Shown here: one piece after another, positions 8,867 to 20,381 of the stretch
Numbering within the stretch: position 1 is the stretch's first letter
How the letters are laid out: the number at the start of each line of letters is the position of its first letter
From: Pseudoalteromonas sp. T1lg23B
Lineage (GTDB): Bacteria; Pseudomonadota; Gammaproteobacteria; Enterobacterales; Alteromonadaceae
Direction: 5' to 3'
Assembly (NCBI RefSeq): GCF_002964665.1
Contig: NZ_PQBZ01000002.1
Span: 124,001-188,000, forward strand
DNA length: 64,000 nucleotides
Notes under the pieces: model-generated
Databases searched by the model: none
The model's input: only the letters and a program-made list of their open reading frames with translations
What the model was told of the DNA's origin: nothing
Translations under genes and position numbers: made by a program

Positions 8867-10069
8867 ATGTCGTTATTACACCGATTTAATCACTTAGATA
8901 CTTTGTTAAACCAAACCAGTCGTTATTGGCAGTTGGTGGCGTTTGAAGCGCATGCGTTACCGTGGGATGGTGCTCTCAATGAATGGCTAATGGCGCTCAG
9001 CGACGAACAAGTCACGTACTTAGATAACCACCCGCAGCAATTACATCAAGCGTTGCTACCTTTTATTCCTCAATTGACCGAACTTGAGCCTTTATTACAA
9101 TTGGTGCATGAACAACGAGAACGACACCCTTTGCCGTTTTGGCTCAGTAACGGTATTAAGGGACGTAAGCTGCTCCAGCTACAAGATTTTGTCAGTCATA
9201 TTGATGAGCGACAGTATCCGGTATTGGAGTGGTGTGCTGGGAAAGGGCATTTGGGCCGTATGCTAGCATACGATGGCGCGCCTCACGTACACAGCATTGA
9301 ACTACAAGCGTCTTTGTGTGAGCAGGGTCAACGCAGCGCTCAGCAACAAAATTTGCCCATGACATTTAGCTGTGCAGATGTGTTGCATGACGATACCTTT
9401 GGTTATTTTAAGCAGCAACAACATGCTGTTGCGCTTCATGCCTGTGGGCGACTTCATCAAGTATTTATGGACCAAGCGGTTAAAGCTAGATGCGAAAAAA
9501 TCAGCTTGTCGCCGTGTTGCTATCATTTGTTTACAGAAAATGTGTATCAAGCAATGAGTGATGCTGGGCAGCAAAGCGATTTAAGATTAACCCATAGTGA
9601 TATGAAGTTAGCTTTGCAAGAAACCGTTACCGCTCCAGAGCGTATCGCTAAGGTTCGTAAAAAAGAGGTGACTTGGCGTTTAGGCTTCGATGCACTGCGT
9701 TGTGATATCACAGGAGTTAGCCACTATGTTAGCGTACCTTCGGTAAACAAAGCGATATTTTCAGGGGAGTTCTCTGAATTTTGCGAGTGGGCAGCACAGC
9801 AAAAAGGAATCACATTGCCGCAGCAATGTGACTATGCAGCGTATCTTATCCAAGGGCAACAACGTAAGAAGGTGACAGACCGCATAGAGCTCGTGCGCCA
9901 CGCATTTAGGCGCGCTATCGAGATCTGGTTGGTCCTCGATAGGGCTTTATATTTACACGCATCTGGGTATGATGTCAGTCTTTACGAATTTTGTGACAAA
10001 CAGCTAACGCCTCGGAATATTTTGATCCAAGCGACGGCCCAAATAGAGGAAAGGACATGTGCTCGCTAG
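8867..10069 (+). CDS. SAM-dependent methyltransferase-like protein
   Basis: This is a 400-residue cytosolic protein. Around residue 120, VLEWCAGKGHLGRMLAYDG is a class I methyltransferase SAM-binding motif, followed by the acidic motif HSIELQASLCEQG. The stretch ALHACGRLHQVFMDQAV then SLSPCCYH matches the Methyltransf_32-type group (related to GSTCD/RRNAD1), in which CC(Y)H is typical. The substrate is unknown, with RNA or protein possible. Its last 13 bases overlap the can gene, suggesting coupled translation. Confidence 0.75.
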   Translation: MSLLHRFNHLDTLLNQTSRYWQLVAFEAHALPWDGALNEWLMALSDEQVTYLDNHPQQLHQALLPFIPQLTELEPLLQLVHEQRERHPLPFWLSNGIKGRKLLQLQDFVSHIDERQYPVLEWCAGKGHLGRMLAYDGAPHVHSIELQASLCEQGQRSAQQQNLPMTFSCADVLHDDTFGYFKQQQHAVALHACGRLHQVFMDQAVKARCEKISLSPCCYHLFTENVYQAMSDAGQQSDLRLTHSDMKLALQETVTAPERIAKVRKKEVTWRLGFDALRCDITGVSHYVSVPSVNKAIFSGEFSEFCEWAAQQKGITLPQQCDYAAYLIQGQQRKKVTDRIELVRHAFRRAIEIWLVLDRALYLHASGYDVSLYEFCDKQLTPRNILIQATAQIEERTCAR

Positions 10070-10710
10070 ATCACTTATTAGAGAATAATCAACATTGGGC
10101 GAAGCGCACCCAACAGCGCGACCCAGATTTTTTCAAGAAACTATCAGGGCAACAAAACCCAGATTATCTGTGGATAGGGTGTTCGGACTCTCGGGTACCA
10201 GCCAACGAAATCGTTGATTTGATGCCGGGTGAACTGTTTGTACACCGCAATGTAGCTAATGTTGTCGTACATACGGATCATAACTGTTTGTCTGTGATGC
10301 AATATGCGGTTGAGGTACTTAAGGTTGAACACATTATGGTCGTGGGCCATTATGGCTGTGGTGGCGTGCAGGCAGTGCTGGATGAAGCGCGTTTTGGCTT
10401 AATTGACAATTGGTTGCGTCATGTCGCGGATGTAAAAGAAAAGCACCAAGCGCTTTTATCAACAGTAGAGCCCTCACGACGATGCGCAGCATTGTGTGAG
10501 CTGAATGTGATCGATCAGGTACGCAATGTGTGTTTAACCAACGTGGTACAGGATGCTTGGACACGAGGACAGCAATTGACCATACATGGTTGGGTGTACG
10601 GATTAGCAGATGGTCTATTGCATGAAGTTCAAGAGCAGGCATCACAACCTGAGCATATTAATGCCGGATATACTCAGGCGGTAGAGCAGGTGGCAAAGCG
10701 TTATTTATAA
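10057..10710 (+). CDS. can: beta-class carbonic anhydrase
   Basis: It interconverts CO2 and bicarbonate in the cytosol. The zinc ligands Cys42 and Asp44 (IGCSDSR), His98 and Cys101 (GHYGCGG) sit at the same positions as in E. coli Can, and 217 residues is the normal size (E. coli 220). The N-terminus SLDHLLENNQHWAKR is colinear with the family. The ATG at 10057 overlaps the end of the methyltransferase gene, with AGGA as ribosome binding site. It converges with ubiK, leaving four bases between the stops. Confidence 0.97.
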   Translation: MCSLDHLLENNQHWAKRTQQRDPDFFKKLSGQQNPDYLWIGCSDSRVPANEIVDLMPGELFVHRNVANVVVHTDHNCLSVMQYAVEVLKVEHIMVVGHYGCGGVQAVLDEARFGLIDNWLRHVADVKEKHQALLSTVEPSRRCAALCELNVIDQVRNVCLTNVVQDAWTRGQQLTIHGWVYGLADGLLHEVQEQASQPEHINAGYTQAVEQVAKRYL

Positions 10711-10714
10711 GTGC

Positions 10715-10981
10715 TTATTCATCGGCGCTGTCTGCGTTGGATATTTTAGCTTCTAGCTGTGCTACTTTGGCCTCTAATTCGGCTAGCTTTTCGCGGGTGC
10801 GGATCAGCACCTTGCTTTGAATATCAAACTCTTCACGGCTAACAAAGTCCATTTCGGCTAACTTATTTTGAATAACCTGTTTGGTTTTGGCTTCAAAAGT
10901 GTCGGCTAAGTTTTTCACACCCTGTGGCATGTTGCTTGAAATTTGCTTAGCGATTTCTTCTATTTTTGCTGGGTTAATCAT
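10715..10981 (-). CDS. ubiK: ubiquinone biosynthesis accessory factor UbiK
   Basis: This 88-residue protein of the YqiC/BMFP family helps the Ubi complex in aerobic ubiquinone synthesis. It begins MINPAKIEEIAKQI, and its C-terminal half (VLIRTREKLAELEAKVAQLE) is a coiled coil that trimerises in the family. I chose the ATG at 10981, not the in-frame ATG six codons upstream, because GAGGAAGAG forms an ideal ribosome binding site just before it and the shorter start matches homologues. Confidence 0.93.
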   Translation of the reverse strand: MINPAKIEEIAKQISSNMPQGVKNLADTFEAKTKQVIQNKLAEMDFVSREEFDIQSKVLIRTREKLAELEAKVAQLEAKISNADSADE

Positions 10982-11103
10982 TTCAGATCTCTTCCTCAAA
11001 ATATGCGAGTGCTCATCTTAGCAAATGCTTTGCCAAGCGCCTAGGCGCACCGAGCGCTTTACGGTAAAATATCCGCTTCGGTAGCACAACTCATAGTCTG
11101 GTA

Positions 11104-13119
11104 ATGAAACTCAATCCAAAACAAGACGAAGCGGTAAAATACATCAGTGGTCCTTGCTTAGTACTGGCGGGGGCTGGTTCTGGTAAGACACGTGTTATTA
11201 CTAATAAAATTGCTTACTTAGTACAGAAATGTGAGTATCAGGCGAAAAATATTGCGGCTGTGACATTTACCAACAAAGCCGCCAAAGAAATGCGAGAGCG
11301 AGTTTCGCAAACCTTGGGCAAACAAGAATCAAAGGGCTTGTGGGTATCGACATTCCATACTCTGGGTCTTGAAATCATTAAAAAAGAGCTGAAAACACTT
11401 GGCTATAAAGCAAATTTCTCTTTGCTGGATGATCAGGATACCAACCAGTTGCTCAGTGAACTTACTGAAAAAGAATTGGAAAAAGACAAAGATTTACTGA
11501 ATTTGCTAAAAATGCAAATTGGTAATTGGAAGAATGAACTGATCTTGCCACAGCGAGCGATTGCCGAGGCAAGAGAACCTCAGAAAGCTTTATTCGCTCA
11601 GCTCTATGCTCGCTATCAAACCCAATTACGTGCTTATAACGCGTTTGATTTTGATGATTTGATCATGGTGCCAACATTATTGTTGTCACAGTCAGTGGAG
11701 GTTCGTGAACGCTGGCAAGCACGCTTTCGTTATTTATTGGTGGACGAGTATCAAGATACCAATACCAGTCAGTATCAGCTGGTCAAACTATTAGTTGGTG
11801 AGCGAGCCAGATTTACTGTGGTGGGCGATGACGACCAATCAATTTATTCATGGCGCGGTGCGAAACCACAGAACTTGGTACTACTCTCCAAAGATTTTCC
11901 GGGCTTGAAGTTGATCAAACTTGAGCAAAATTATCGTAGTTGTAAGCGGATCTTAAAAGCCGCCAACATTCTGATTGCCAACAATCCACATGAGTTTGAT
12001 AAACAACTGTTTAGTGAATTGGAAAATGGTGATCCTATCAGAGTCATTGCAACGCGTGATGAAGAACACGAAGCTGAACGCGTCGTGGCGGAAATCATTT
12101 CCCATAAGTTTATGAAGCGCACCAGCTACCGAGATTATGCCATTTTGTATCGTGGCAACCATCAGGCCAGAGTGTTTGAAAAGTCGCTTATGAGTAACCG
12201 TATTCCATACAAAATAAGCGGTGGTATGTCATTTTTCTCACGTAGCGAGATCAAAGATATTATGGCTTATTTACGCCTGTTGGTGAATCAAGATGACGAT
12301 AATGCCTTCTTACGCATTGTAAACACGCCGCGTCGTGAAATTGGCCCCGTGACTCTTGAAAAATTAGGGAGTCTGGCAAATGAAAAACATATCAGCTTGT
12401 TTGAGGCCTGTTTTGACCCACAATTGGCAGAACGTTTGGCTGGTCGAGGGTTTAATGCGCTGATGGGGTTTGCACGTTGGGTTGTTGAGTTGTCTGATAG
12501 GGCTGTGCGTGGAGATACACTGGAGGCGGTGAAAGATATGGTACGTGAAACCAATTATGAAGCATATCTTTATGAATCTTCTCCTAGTGCAAAAGCCGCA
12601 GAAATGCGTATGAAAAATGTCTCCGAATTATACCGTTGGATCACTGATATGCTGACGGGAGATAATGATAACCCTGCGATGACACTCGCTGAAGTGGTTA
12701 GTAAGCTTACGCTCAGAGACATGCTGGAGCGTAATGAAGAAGAAGATGATTCTGATGCGGTTCAATTGCTAACATTACACGCATCCAAGGGATTAGAATA
12801 TCCTCATGTGTTTATGGTGGGTATGGAAGAAGGGTTTTTGCCACATCAAACGAGTATTGATGAGGACAATGTAGAGGAAGAACGTCGTCTAGCTTATGTG
12901 GGTATTACCAGGGCTCAGCAAACGTTAACGTTGACACATGCAAAAAACCGTCGTCAGTTCGGAGAGGTCGCTACGCCGGAGATCAGTCGCTTTGTACAAG
13001 AATTGCCGCAGGATGACTTAAGCTACGAAGGCCAAAAGAAAACGGTGGCATCACAAGCTGAACGCATGGAAAAAGGACAGGCGAGAGTCGCTAACCTCAG
13101 AGCTATGTTAAAACGATAG
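11104..13119 (+). CDS. rep: ATP-dependent DNA helicase Rep
   Basis: This is a superfamily 1A 3'-5' helicase that assists replication fork progression through protein roadblocks. At 671 residues it is close to E. coli Rep (673). It begins [29 protein letters not shown] (motif I region, quoted by name: AGAGSGKT Walker A). It also has VDEYQDTN (motif II), [13 protein letters not shown] (motif III), and [18 protein letters not shown] and AYVGITRAQ (motifs V and VI). It is distinct from the UvrD encoded at 48.6-50.7 kb. The stop lies 17 bases inside the end of the convergent GGDEF gene. Confidence 0.96.
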   Translation: MKLNPKQDEAVKYISGPCLVLAGAGSGKTRVITNKIAYLVQKCEYQAKNIAAVTFTNKAAKEMRERVSQTLGKQESKGLWVSTFHTLGLEIIKKELKTLGYKANFSLLDDQDTNQLLSELTEKELEKDKDLLNLLKMQIGNWKNELILPQRAIAEAREPQKALFAQLYARYQTQLRAYNAFDFDDLIMVPTLLLSQSVEVRERWQARFRYLLVDEYQDTNTSQYQLVKLLVGERARFTVVGDDDQSIYSWRGAKPQNLVLLSKDFPGLKLIKLEQNYRSCKRILKAANILIANNPHEFDKQLFSELENGDPIRVIATRDEEHEAERVVAEIISHKFMKRTSYRDYAILYRGNHQARVFEKSLMSNRIPYKISGGMSFFSRSEIKDIMAYLRLLVNQDDDNAFLRIVNTPRREIGPVTLEKLGSLANEKHISLFEACFDPQLAERLAGRGFNALMGFARWVVELSDRAVRGDTLEAVKDMVRETNYEAYLYESSPSAKAAEMRMKNVSELYRWITDMLTGDNDNPAMTLAEVVSKLTLRDMLERNEEEDDSDAVQLLTLHASKGLEYPHVFMVGMEEGFLPHQTSIDEDNVEEERRLAYVGITRAQQTLTLTHAKNRRQFGEVATPEISRFVQELPQDDLSYEGQKKTVASQAERMEKGQARVANLRAMLKR

Positions 13120-15682
13120 GACTGCTCGAAGTGTGCGGGATAGTCTTACTGGTTGAGGGTTTCTCAAGCAAGTTAACGCTATGTTGTTTACCAAAAAACA
13201 ACTCAATACCGTGGCTTTCTAATAGACCTCGGAAGTTTAGAATAGCTGGGCCTTTGGCGATAACTTGCGTTTGTTTTAGCTTGGTTACCGCCAATATGCC
13301 TTGTAATTGCAGGTCATAACAGCGTTGTTGCAATACGCGCTTACTAAACGTTGAACTCAATAATAGATATTTAAAATCATGTTGAGTCAGCATGGCTAGA
13401 TCACAGCGGTCTTTTGCAAAATCGTTTAGGCCAATGTGTTCCCCCATATCGCTGAGGGTTTTTAGGTTCTCTAATTGTTGGCTAGATGCGTGTCGCAAAG
13501 AGGTTTCATCAAAGAGCAAGCACATTTGATGTTTGGCGCTTTTCAACAATTGGCACAGTGGATTAAAAGCCTGATTATCAAGAACCGCGATAGAACAAGC
13601 AAACAATAGATCCTGTGACTGTGTATTGCCGATATGGATCACTTGTTTGAGCAGTTGTAGTTCTATCTCTAATTGCTCGGCTTTTTCTGCTGCAAACTTT
13701 TTCAATATATCGAAACTAGTGCTCCCCAATACGGGGTGTTCGCCAAACGCATCTAGCAAACTAATGGAATTTATTTCCTCAGCCATTGAGATCACTTCAG
13801 TGCGTCTAAAGTGAGTCGGCAATGCACTTAAGTGGTGATGCTCAATGTGCTTATTCGTTGCTGAACTGGCGGTCAGTAATGGGTGATAAAATTCATATCG
13901 GCCACGGCCTGCATTTTTTGCATAATACATCGCAGCATCCGCATCACGGATAATTTCATCAATATTGTTGTAGCGTTTATTGCTGTAGGTGATACCTATG
14001 CTTGCACCACTTTGCACGCAAATTCCTTTCATACAAAATGGCTGTTGCATTACTCTGATAATACGCTTAGCGACATCTTCGGCCTGTTGTTTGTCACTCA
14101 GATGATCCAATAGTATGACAAATTCATCGCCTGCCAACCGAGCGAGCAAATCATGATCTCTAATACAGTCGGCAAATGCCTTACTTACCCAAATCAAAAA
14201 TTGATCACCGGCCTGATGGCCAAGTTCATCATTAATGGACTTAAATTTGTCTAGATCAATAAAGAGCACTGCAAAGTGATGATCGGGGTGACGCTGGAAT
14301 TTGTGTAGTGTCTTTTCTAACTGCGTTAGAAATAGGCTGCGATTGGGTAAACTCGTCAATGGATCATGGTGTGCATCATGGTATAACTGCTGTTCAATTT
14401 TTTTACGTTCTTCAATTTGCATTTGCAGATGTAAATTGGTTTGTTGTAACGCTTTGGTTTTCTCTGCGACCCGATGCTCAAGCTCCTGGTGACTACTTTT
14501 TAGTGCCTGATTTGCCAAATGGGTTTGTAATACCGACGCTATTTGGTTGGATACGAATGAGATCAACTCAACATCATCGTAATCAAACTCATACTTGTGA
14601 TCATACGCCTGACACGCGATCAGCCCTATAACACCGTTAGCGGTTTTTAACGGCGCTCCCATCCAGCTGGTTGCTAGTTGGATTTTGTTGTACTCTTTTG
14701 AGCGTTGTACTGTGCCTTCGGCGATCAGCGCTTTTGCGCGAACCGTATCAATGAGCTGGCTCTGCTCAGTTCGGATCACTAACTCACTATAACCCTTAGC
14801 AAAAGGCCGAGGTTTGTACTGTGTAACTTCATCTACGCTATACGGAAAGCTGAGCCAACCTGCATGTTTGTCATAGAGAGCGATATACAAGTTATCGGCG
14901 AAAGTGATCGAGCGTATGATGTCATGTACTTGTTTATAGACATCATCTATGTCACTAAACTGGGTCGCCAGTTCAGATATTTTGAAAAGTATTTGTTGGC
15001 GATCTAGCGCACGCTTGCGATGCTCAATTTCTTTGTTGAGGGCTTCGTTGCTTTGCATCAACGCTCTGGTGCGTATTTTAACTTCAGACTCTAGCAACTC
15101 GCGTTTTTTTACACGCTCAATAGCGGTTGCCAAATATAAAGACATAACCTCTAACAGCTCAATTTGTTGCTCGCTGTAGCTTTGCTGGGTCTGATAGCTT
15201 TGTGACACCATAACACCGATAATACTGCTATCGCGATATATTGGCACGCCAACCCAATGTTCGGCTTGACTACCAAGCGCTTTAAACACCCCTTTTTCGG
15301 TTTGTTCAAGCATGCGCTCTTTGGTCAGATAAACGGTTTCGCCAGTGCGAAAAACGTATCCAGTGACACCTTCTGAAAAATGGCTATCCTCATGCAGTGG
15401 CACAGCAATGCCATCTTTTTCATCGACGAAATAAGACAGTTCAAGTGTTTGAGTGTATTGATTTTGAAGCACTACATAGAAACTACGACTAGGAAGGTAC
15501 TTGACTAAAATGTCATGTATCGCAGGATAAAGCAGAGTTAGTTCCGCAACCGTACTCGCCCGTTCTGAAAGTAAAATCAGAGCGTGCTGTAAGTGGTTGT
15601 TCTGTTTGTACTTTTTTAGCAAAAACCGTAAGCGCTTATTGTTGCGCTCAAGTTTGCGAAGTACAGGTGAGGGATCTTCCAA
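13103..15682 (-). CDS. GAF-GAF-GGDEF protein with degenerate EAL-like C-terminus
   Basis: This 859-residue protein has no signal peptide or membrane helix, so it is a soluble cytosolic sensor. Residues about 45-190 and 235-385 are GAF domains, each followed by a coiled coil (195-230, 390-435). The GGDEF domain spans about 435-600. Its signature reads RLAGDEF (A517-F521), with an RxxD inhibitory site (R508-D511) exactly five residues upstream, so c-di-GMP synthesis is plausible. Residues 620-835 align loosely with EAL domains ([20 protein letters not shown], then GLNDFAKDR), but the EAL motif and metal ligands are absent. Phosphodiesterase activity is therefore unlikely, and the region may bind ligand or partners. 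The start is TTG at 15682. An in-frame stop lies five codons upstream with no ATG between. Confidence 0.88.
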   Translation of the reverse strand: MEDPSPVLRKLERNNKRLRFLLKKYKQNNHLQHALILLSERASTVAELTLLYPAIHDILVKYLPSRSFYVVLQNQYTQTLELSYFVDEKDGIAVPLHEDSHFSEGVTGYVFRTGETVYLTKERMLEQTEKGVFKALGSQAEHWVGVPIYRDSSIIGVMVSQSYQTQQSYSEQQIELLEVMSLYLATAIERVKKRELLESEVKIRTRALMQSNEALNKEIEHRKRALDRQQILFKISELATQFSDIDDVYKQVHDIIRSITFADNLYIALYDKHAGWLSFPYSVDEVTQYKPRPFAKGYSELVIRTEQSQLIDTVRAKALIAEGTVQRSKEYNKIQLATSWMGAPLKTANGVIGLIACQAYDHKYEFDYDDVELISFVSNQIASVLQTHLANQALKSSHQELEHRVAEKTKALQQTNLHLQMQIEERKKIEQQLYHDAHHDPLTSLPNRSLFLTQLEKTLHKFQRHPDHHFAVLFIDLDKFKSINDELGHQAGDQFLIWVSKAFADCIRDHDLLARLAGDEFVILLDHLSDKQQAEDVAKRIIRVMQQPFCMKGICVQSGASIGITYSNKRYNNIDEIIRDADAAMYYAKNAGRGRYEFYHPLLTASSATNKHIEHHHLSALPTHFRRTEVISMAEEINSISLLDAFGEHPVLGSTSFDILKKFAAEKAEQLEIELQLLKQVIHIGNTQSQDLLFACSIAVLDNQAFNPLCQLLKSAKHQMCLLFDETSLRHASSQQLENLKTLSDMGEHIGLNDFAKDRCDLAMLTQHDFKYLLLSSTFSKRVLQQRCYDLQLQGILAVTKLKQTQVIAKGPAILNFRGLLESHGIELFFGKQHSVNLLEKPSTSKTIPHTSSSPIVLT

Positions 15683-15843
15683 TGATTTAACCCATAGTTA
15701 TTATTATGTGTTCAATTATTATCCGTATATTTTCACTTTTATCGGCAAGGGTCAAGTTCAATATGGGTGACTTTGATTGAGGTTTTTTGAACTTACGAAG
15801 CAATATCGAAGGAGATCGTGCGATCCCCTTCTTTTTATTGACA

Positions 15844-16236
15844 TTATTTAGCTGTCATAAATTCAATTGCTGCAGCAATCTCATCATCCGAACAATCCAT
15901 ACACGTGCCGCGAGGTGGCATTGCGTTGAAGCCGTTGATTGCATGATCAAGAAGTACGTCAGTGCCTTTTGCTAGGCGAGGTGCCCAATCATCAGCCGTT
16001 TTTGGTGCACCCAATGCGCCAGTACCATGACAGGCAAAACAGGCCGCTTGATAAACTTGCTCGCCTGAACGAGGCCCACTTGGTGCCGCTTCAGCTGCGC
16101 TCTCTGCACCAGCCAAATATACGCTGCCAACAGGTGCGATACGTTTCTGAATTGCTTCTTCAGTTAAAGCATTGTCATAAGGCTGCGCTATTGCGGCCGT
16201 TGATAGCAATAATAATGCTGCAGAAAGTTTTTTCAT
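15844..16236 (-). CDS. cytochrome c5 family protein
   Basis: This 130-residue periplasmic monohaem cytochrome has a signal peptide at residues 1-18 (cleavage near AIAQP). The haem motif is CFACH, and the distal Met is probably in NAMPPRG. A second cysteine pair (CMDCSDD) is typical of cytochrome c5 proteins. It probably carries electrons to terminal oxidases. The stop is followed by a hairpin (15809-15832, GAAGG/CCTTC with GATCG/CGATC) that lacks a T-run in the gene's own direction. Confidence 0.92.
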   Translation of the reverse strand: MKKLSAALLLLSTAAIAQPYDNALTEEAIQKRIAPVGSVYLAGAESAAEAAPSGPRSGEQVYQAACFACHGTGALGAPKTADDWAPRLAKGTDVLLDHAINGFNAMPPRGTCMDCSDDEIAAAIEFMTAK

Positions 16237-16399
16237 TTGTCTTGCTCACTTCATTTGGACGTGATCAATCACGATAAGATGACGGAATTTCTAGCGATTA
16301 TAACGCCACCAACTAATTTATAAAACTAAACTTGTGTATATTAGAAGAAAAATGCCCAATTTATTGCTTTAGCGCAAATATTGGCAAGTGCTTTATCAT

Positions 16400-17050
16400 T
16401 TAGCTCATATCTAAAAGTGCCTGGAGCGCTTTTTGGATCCCGCTTGATGCCTGCGTAATTGAGTTCGCTAGCATGTAGGCGGGGGTACTGATAACTTTGT
16501 GTTGTTCGTCGACAACAATATCATCCACATCACAACTAACATGCTTGGCACCCAATTGCTCTGTGGCGGCAGCTGTTTGTTCATCATTGCCTATTGTTGC
16601 GAGTGTGCCTTTAGGGTGAATGTGGCCGATAAGCGTTGGGGCAATACACAAATACGCAATCGGTTTGTGTTGCTGCGTAAACGACTGACAACAATGCTTG
16701 AGTGACTCGAGAATCGTTGCTTGAGCACCGTCAAAAGCAAAACTACTCAGGTTTTTGGCTACACCAAAACCTCCAGGTATCACCAAGGCATCAAATTCAT
16801 TGGCGTTTAACGCTGACAAATCTTTAATGTTGCCTCTTGCTATACGAGCGGCTTCTTCTAATACGTTGCGTTGCTGGGCTTGCTCTTCACCGGTCAAGTG
16901 ATTGATAACATGATGTTGTTGAACATTGGGTGCAAAGCATTCATAGCTGGCTCCTAATTGTTCAATATGCAACATTGTTAACACAGACTCATGTATTTCT
17001 GCCCCATCATAGACACCACAGCCACTCAAAATAATTGCGATTTTTTTCAT
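16400..17050 (-). CDS. elbB: isoprenoid biosynthesis glyoxalase ElbB
   Basis: This 216-residue protein belongs to the DJ-1/PfpI-like ElbB (YhbL) family. It begins MKKIAIILSGCGVYDGAEIHE, and has VIPGGFGVAKNLSSFA and the nucleophile-elbow Cys in AYLCIAPTLIG. E. coli ElbB has weak glyoxalase activity and is linked to isoprenoid synthesis. The ATG at 17050 has a GGGAGT ribosome binding site. It is divergent from polA. Confidence 0.93.
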   Translation of the reverse strand: MKKIAIILSGCGVYDGAEIHESVLTMLHIEQLGASYECFAPNVQQHHVINHLTGEEQAQQRNVLEEAARIARGNIKDLSALNANEFDALVIPGGFGVAKNLSSFAFDGAQATILESLKHCCQSFTQQHKPIAYLCIAPTLIGHIHPKGTLATIGNDEQTAAATEQLGAKHVSCDVDDIVVDEQHKVISTPAYMLANSITQASSGIQKALQALLDMS

Positions 17051-17347
17051 ATGTACTCCCTCAAATGTAAGATCTTACAGGCTTATGCTTAATTGTAATT
17101 AGTAGCAAAGAAAAATATTATAAAGGATCTTATTTGATCTTTGATCAATTGTGTTAGTATACCCGTCCGCTCACAAAATAGAGCTTGATTTTTGTACAGC
17201 TTGTTCTAATCTTTGTGAGCACCAAAATGTTTTTCCACATTTTAGGCTTATATAATAATAAAAAAAGAGTTTGCTTTTCTTTTTAATATCAATGGTTTAT
17301 ATCAGACGGTAAATGTTTTAGAACATCCTTGCCGCGATTGATTGTGG

Positions 17348-17368
17348 TTATCTACAAAGTTATCCACA
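17348..17368 (+). promoter_or_regulatory. DnaA boxes upstream of polA
   Basis: TTATCCACA (17360-17368) is a perfect DnaA box. TTATCTACA (17348-17356) lies directly before it in the same orientation with one mismatch, and TTTTCCACA (17231-17239) is a further one-mismatch site. The rest of the 17051-17480 gap is AT-rich, with three GATC sites within about 25 bases (17127-17150). No gene is seen. DnaA stimulation of polA has been reported in E. coli, so transcriptional control is the simplest reading. A minor origin-like role is possible but unproven. Confidence 0.6.
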
Positions 17369-17480
17369 GCTTGTTAGTGTTCCAACTGATTATCTTCTTC
17401 ACTTTTATCCCTCGTTTTATCTGTGTCCTTATGGCATCCTTATGCTGTTATTTAAAAGCTCATTTAGGATCCCCTTTATT

Positions 17481-20246
17481 ATGTCTCTGATCCCTGAAAA
17501 TCCTTTGATCTTGGTTGATGGTTCTTCGTATCTTTTTAGGGCGTATCATGCGCCACCGCATCTTACTAACTCAAAAGGAGAAGCAACAGGTGCTATTTAT
17601 GGCGTGATCAACATGCTCAAGAGCTTGTTAAAGCAATACCAGCCAAGTCACATGGTGGTAGTGTTCGATGCCAAAGGGCCAACGTTTAGAAATGAAATGT
17701 ACAGTGAGTATAAAGCCCATCGTCCTCCTATGCCCGATGATCTGAGGTCTCAGATCAAACCGATCCACGATATTATCGAAGCGATGGGGTTACCACTTGT
17801 TAGCATTACAGGCGTAGAAGCGGATGATGTCATTGGTACATTTGCTCGTATAGCTGCAGAACAACAACGTCATGTGTTAATAAGCACGGGCGATAAAGAT
17901 ATGGCGCAACTGGTGAATGAACACGTCACATTAATCAATACCATGACCAACACAGTCTTAGACCCGCAGGGTGTGGTAGACAAATTTGGCATTGGTCCCG
18001 AGCTGATTATTGATTACTTAGCGTTGATGGGTGACAAAGTTGACAATATCCCAGGTGTGCCTGGCGTTGGCGAAAAAACTGCATTGGCCATGTTACAAGG
18101 ACTTGGCTCAATAGAGTCTCTGTATCAGCGTCTTGATGAAATTGCTGGACTAGGCTTTCGTGGTTCTAAAACCATGGCTAAAAAGCTTGAAGAGCATAAA
18201 GAACAGTTAGAACTATCTTATGAGCTGGCGACCATCAAACTTGATGTAGAAGTTGAACAGGATCTGGAACAGTTTGCGATTGCACCAGTGAATAAAGATA
18301 AGTTGATCGAGCTATATGCTGAGTGTGAATTCAAGCGTTGGCTAAGTGAGCTGTTAGATGATGCAAGTGCCACTAGTAAGTCAGATATTGCCGATATTGA
18401 AGCGACGGGTAGCGCACCGATGGCTCAACAGCCAGAGGCTAACTACGAGACCATCTTGACTGAGCAGCAGTTGGAACGTTGGCTGGATAAATTGCAATCT
18501 GCACCCTTGATTGCCTTTGATACTGAAACAACAAGTGTTGATTATATGCAGGCGGATCTGGTTGGGATGAGTTTTGCGGTCGCACCAGGAGAAGCTGCTT
18601 ACTTACCCATTGCACATGATTATGTAGGTGCACCTGAGCAACTTCCAAAGGCGCTAGTGTTTGAAAAATTGTCTGCTATTTTAGCAGACGATAAAATCAA
18701 AAAAGTTGGTCAGAACCTCAAGTATGACAAGAGTGTTTTAGCCAGAGCTGGATTGGAGCTCAACGGCATCGCTTTTGATACTATGCTGGAATCTTATGTT
18801 TTCAATAGTGTGGCAACACGCCATGATATGGACTCTTTGGCGCTTAAATACTTAGGCCACAAAAATATCAGTTTTGAAGATGTCGCCGGCAAAGGGAAAT
18901 CTCAATTGACGTTCAACCAAGTTGAACTGGAAAAAGCGGCACCCTATGCAGCAGAAGATGCAGATATTACCTTACGCTTACATGAACACCTGTGGCCTTT
19001 ATTAAAGCAACATGAAAAACTGCAAGAAGTGTTTCTTGATATCGAGTTACCGCTGTTATCTGTGTTGTCTGAGATTGAACGCACAGGCGTGAAAATCGAT
19101 TCATCAATGTTGGCACAGCAAAGTGTGCAACTGAGTGAGCGTTTAGCTGAAATCGAGAAGGAAGCGTTTGAATTGGCTGGCGAAGAGTTTAATCTCAGTT
19201 CGCCGAAACAACTTCAGGCTATTTTGTTTGAAAAACAGGGTTTGCCAGTTGTTAAGAAAACTCCAAAAGGCGCACCTTCCACTGCCGAAGAAGTACTGCA
19301 AGAGCTAGCGCATGATTATCCATTGCCTAAACTAATCATCGAACACAGAGGATTAGCTAAGCTCAAATCAACGTACACAGATAAGCTACCAAAACTTGTT
19401 AACCCAGATACGGGCAGGGTTCATACCTCATATCATCAAGCGGTAACCGCGACAGGTCGTTTGAGCTCTAGTGATCCTAACTTGCAAAACATTCCTATCC
19501 GTAACGAAGCTGGGCGTCGTATTCGCCAAGCATTTATTGCTGATGAGGGCAAGCAGATCTTAGCGGCGGATTATAGCCAAATTGAACTGCGGATCATGGC
19601 GCACTTATCTCAAGATAAAGGGCTTCTTAGTGCGTTCGCACAAGGTAAAGATGTACACAGTGCAACAGCTTCGGAGGTTTTCTCGGTGCCATTGGAGGAC
19701 GTGACTTCCGATATGCGTCGTAAAGCCAAAGCAGTGAACTTTGGGTTGATATATGGCATGAGTGCATTTGGTTTATCTCGCCAGTTAGATATTCCACGCC
19801 ATGAAGCACAGCACTACATGGATAAATACTTTGAGCGTTTCCCTGGGGTGTTGGAATACATGGAGCGCACGCGTGAAGAAGCTGCTGAAAGAGGTTACGT
19901 AGAGACATTGTTTGGCCGTCGCCTACATTTACCTGATATAAAAGCACGCAACGGCGCACGTCGAAAAGCGGCGGAACGCGCTGCGATTAACGCTCCGATG
20001 CAAGGCACTGCGGCAGATATAATCAAAAAAGCGATGCTGAAAGTGAGTGACTGGTTACATACTCAATCTCGTGATGATATAAAACTACTCATGCAAGTAC
20101 ACGATGAACTTGTATTTGAAGTAGCTGAAGATAAAGTGACGCAATTTAGTGACAAAATCTGTGAGCTGATGAGTGAAGCGGCGACATTGGATGTGCCTTT
20201 GTTGGTTGAAGCCGATCATGGTGAAAACTGGGAGCAAGCGCATTAA
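17481..20246 (+). CDS. polA: DNA polymerase I
   Basis: This 921-residue repair and Okazaki-fragment polymerase has three domains. The 5'-3' exonuclease (about 1-290) includes [16 protein letters not shown] and [12 protein letters not shown]. The 3'-5' exonuclease (about 320-510) retains its acidic residues ([28 protein letters not shown]), so it should proofread. The polymerase domain has [26 protein letters not shown] and [10 protein letters not shown] chose the ATG at 17481, giving [19 protein letters not shown], colinear with E. coli. The 13-codon upstream extension has no family match. A terminator follows at 20301. Confidence 0.97.
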   Translation: MSLIPENPLILVDGSSYLFRAYHAPPHLTNSKGEATGAIYGVINMLKSLLKQYQPSHMVVVFDAKGPTFRNEMYSEYKAHRPPMPDDLRSQIKPIHDIIEAMGLPLVSITGVEADDVIGTFARIAAEQQRHVLISTGDKDMAQLVNEHVTLINTMTNTVLDPQGVVDKFGIGPELIIDYLALMGDKVDNIPGVPGVGEKTALAMLQGLGSIESLYQRLDEIAGLGFRGSKTMAKKLEEHKEQLELSYELATIKLDVEVEQDLEQFAIAPVNKDKLIELYAECEFKRWLSELLDDASATSKSDIADIEATGSAPMAQQPEANYETILTEQQLERWLDKLQSAPLIAFDTETTSVDYMQADLVGMSFAVAPGEAAYLPIAHDYVGAPEQLPKALVFEKLSAILADDKIKKVGQNLKYDKSVLARAGLELNGIAFDTMLESYVFNSVATRHDMDSLALKYLGHKNISFEDVAGKGKSQLTFNQVELEKAAPYAAEDADITLRLHEHLWPLLKQHEKLQEVFLDIELPLLSVLSEIERTGVKIDSSMLAQQSVQLSERLAEIEKEAFELAGEEFNLSSPKQLQAILFEKQGLPVVKKTPKGAPSTAEEVLQELAHDYPLPKLIIEHRGLAKLKSTYTDKLPKLVNPDTGRVHTSYHQAVTATGRLSSSDPNLQNIPIRNEAGRRIRQAFIADEGKQILAADYSQIELRIMAHLSQDKGLLSAFAQGKDVHSATASEVFSVPLEDVTSDMRRKAKAVNFGLIYGMSAFGLSRQLDIPRHEAQHYMDKYFERFPGVLEYMERTREEAAERGYVETLFGRRLHLPDIKARNGARRKAAERAAINAPMQGTAADIIKKAMLKVSDWLHTQSRDDIKLLMQVHDELVFEVAEDKVTQFSDKICELMSEAATLDVPLLVEADHGENWEQAH

Positions 20247-20300
20247 TAAGAGAATTTAAGGCGTTTTTACTCAGATAAGAAAAATTAATATATTCATTAA

Positions 20301-20322
20301 AGGGCGTGTAGCGCCCTTTTTT
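20301..20322 (+). terminator. polA terminator
   Basis: AGGGCG (20301-20306) pairs with CGCCCT (20312-20317), followed by six T. It is 55 bases after the polA stop. Confidence 0.88.
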
Positions 20323-20381
20323 ATTGGCAATATTAGTAAAGAAAGCGTAAATGGGGACAACGAGATGTTTATAAAATATCA

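Noticed and set aside
15808..15833. Intrinsic terminator for the cytochrome c5 gene
   Set aside because: The stem is good, but the T-run is on the plus strand, opposite to the direction of both flanking genes.
17051..17480. Chromosomal replication origin before polA
   Set aside because: There are only one perfect and two imperfect DnaA boxes, no array of boxes and no neighbouring dnaA, mnmG or parAB. Regulatory use at polA is simpler.
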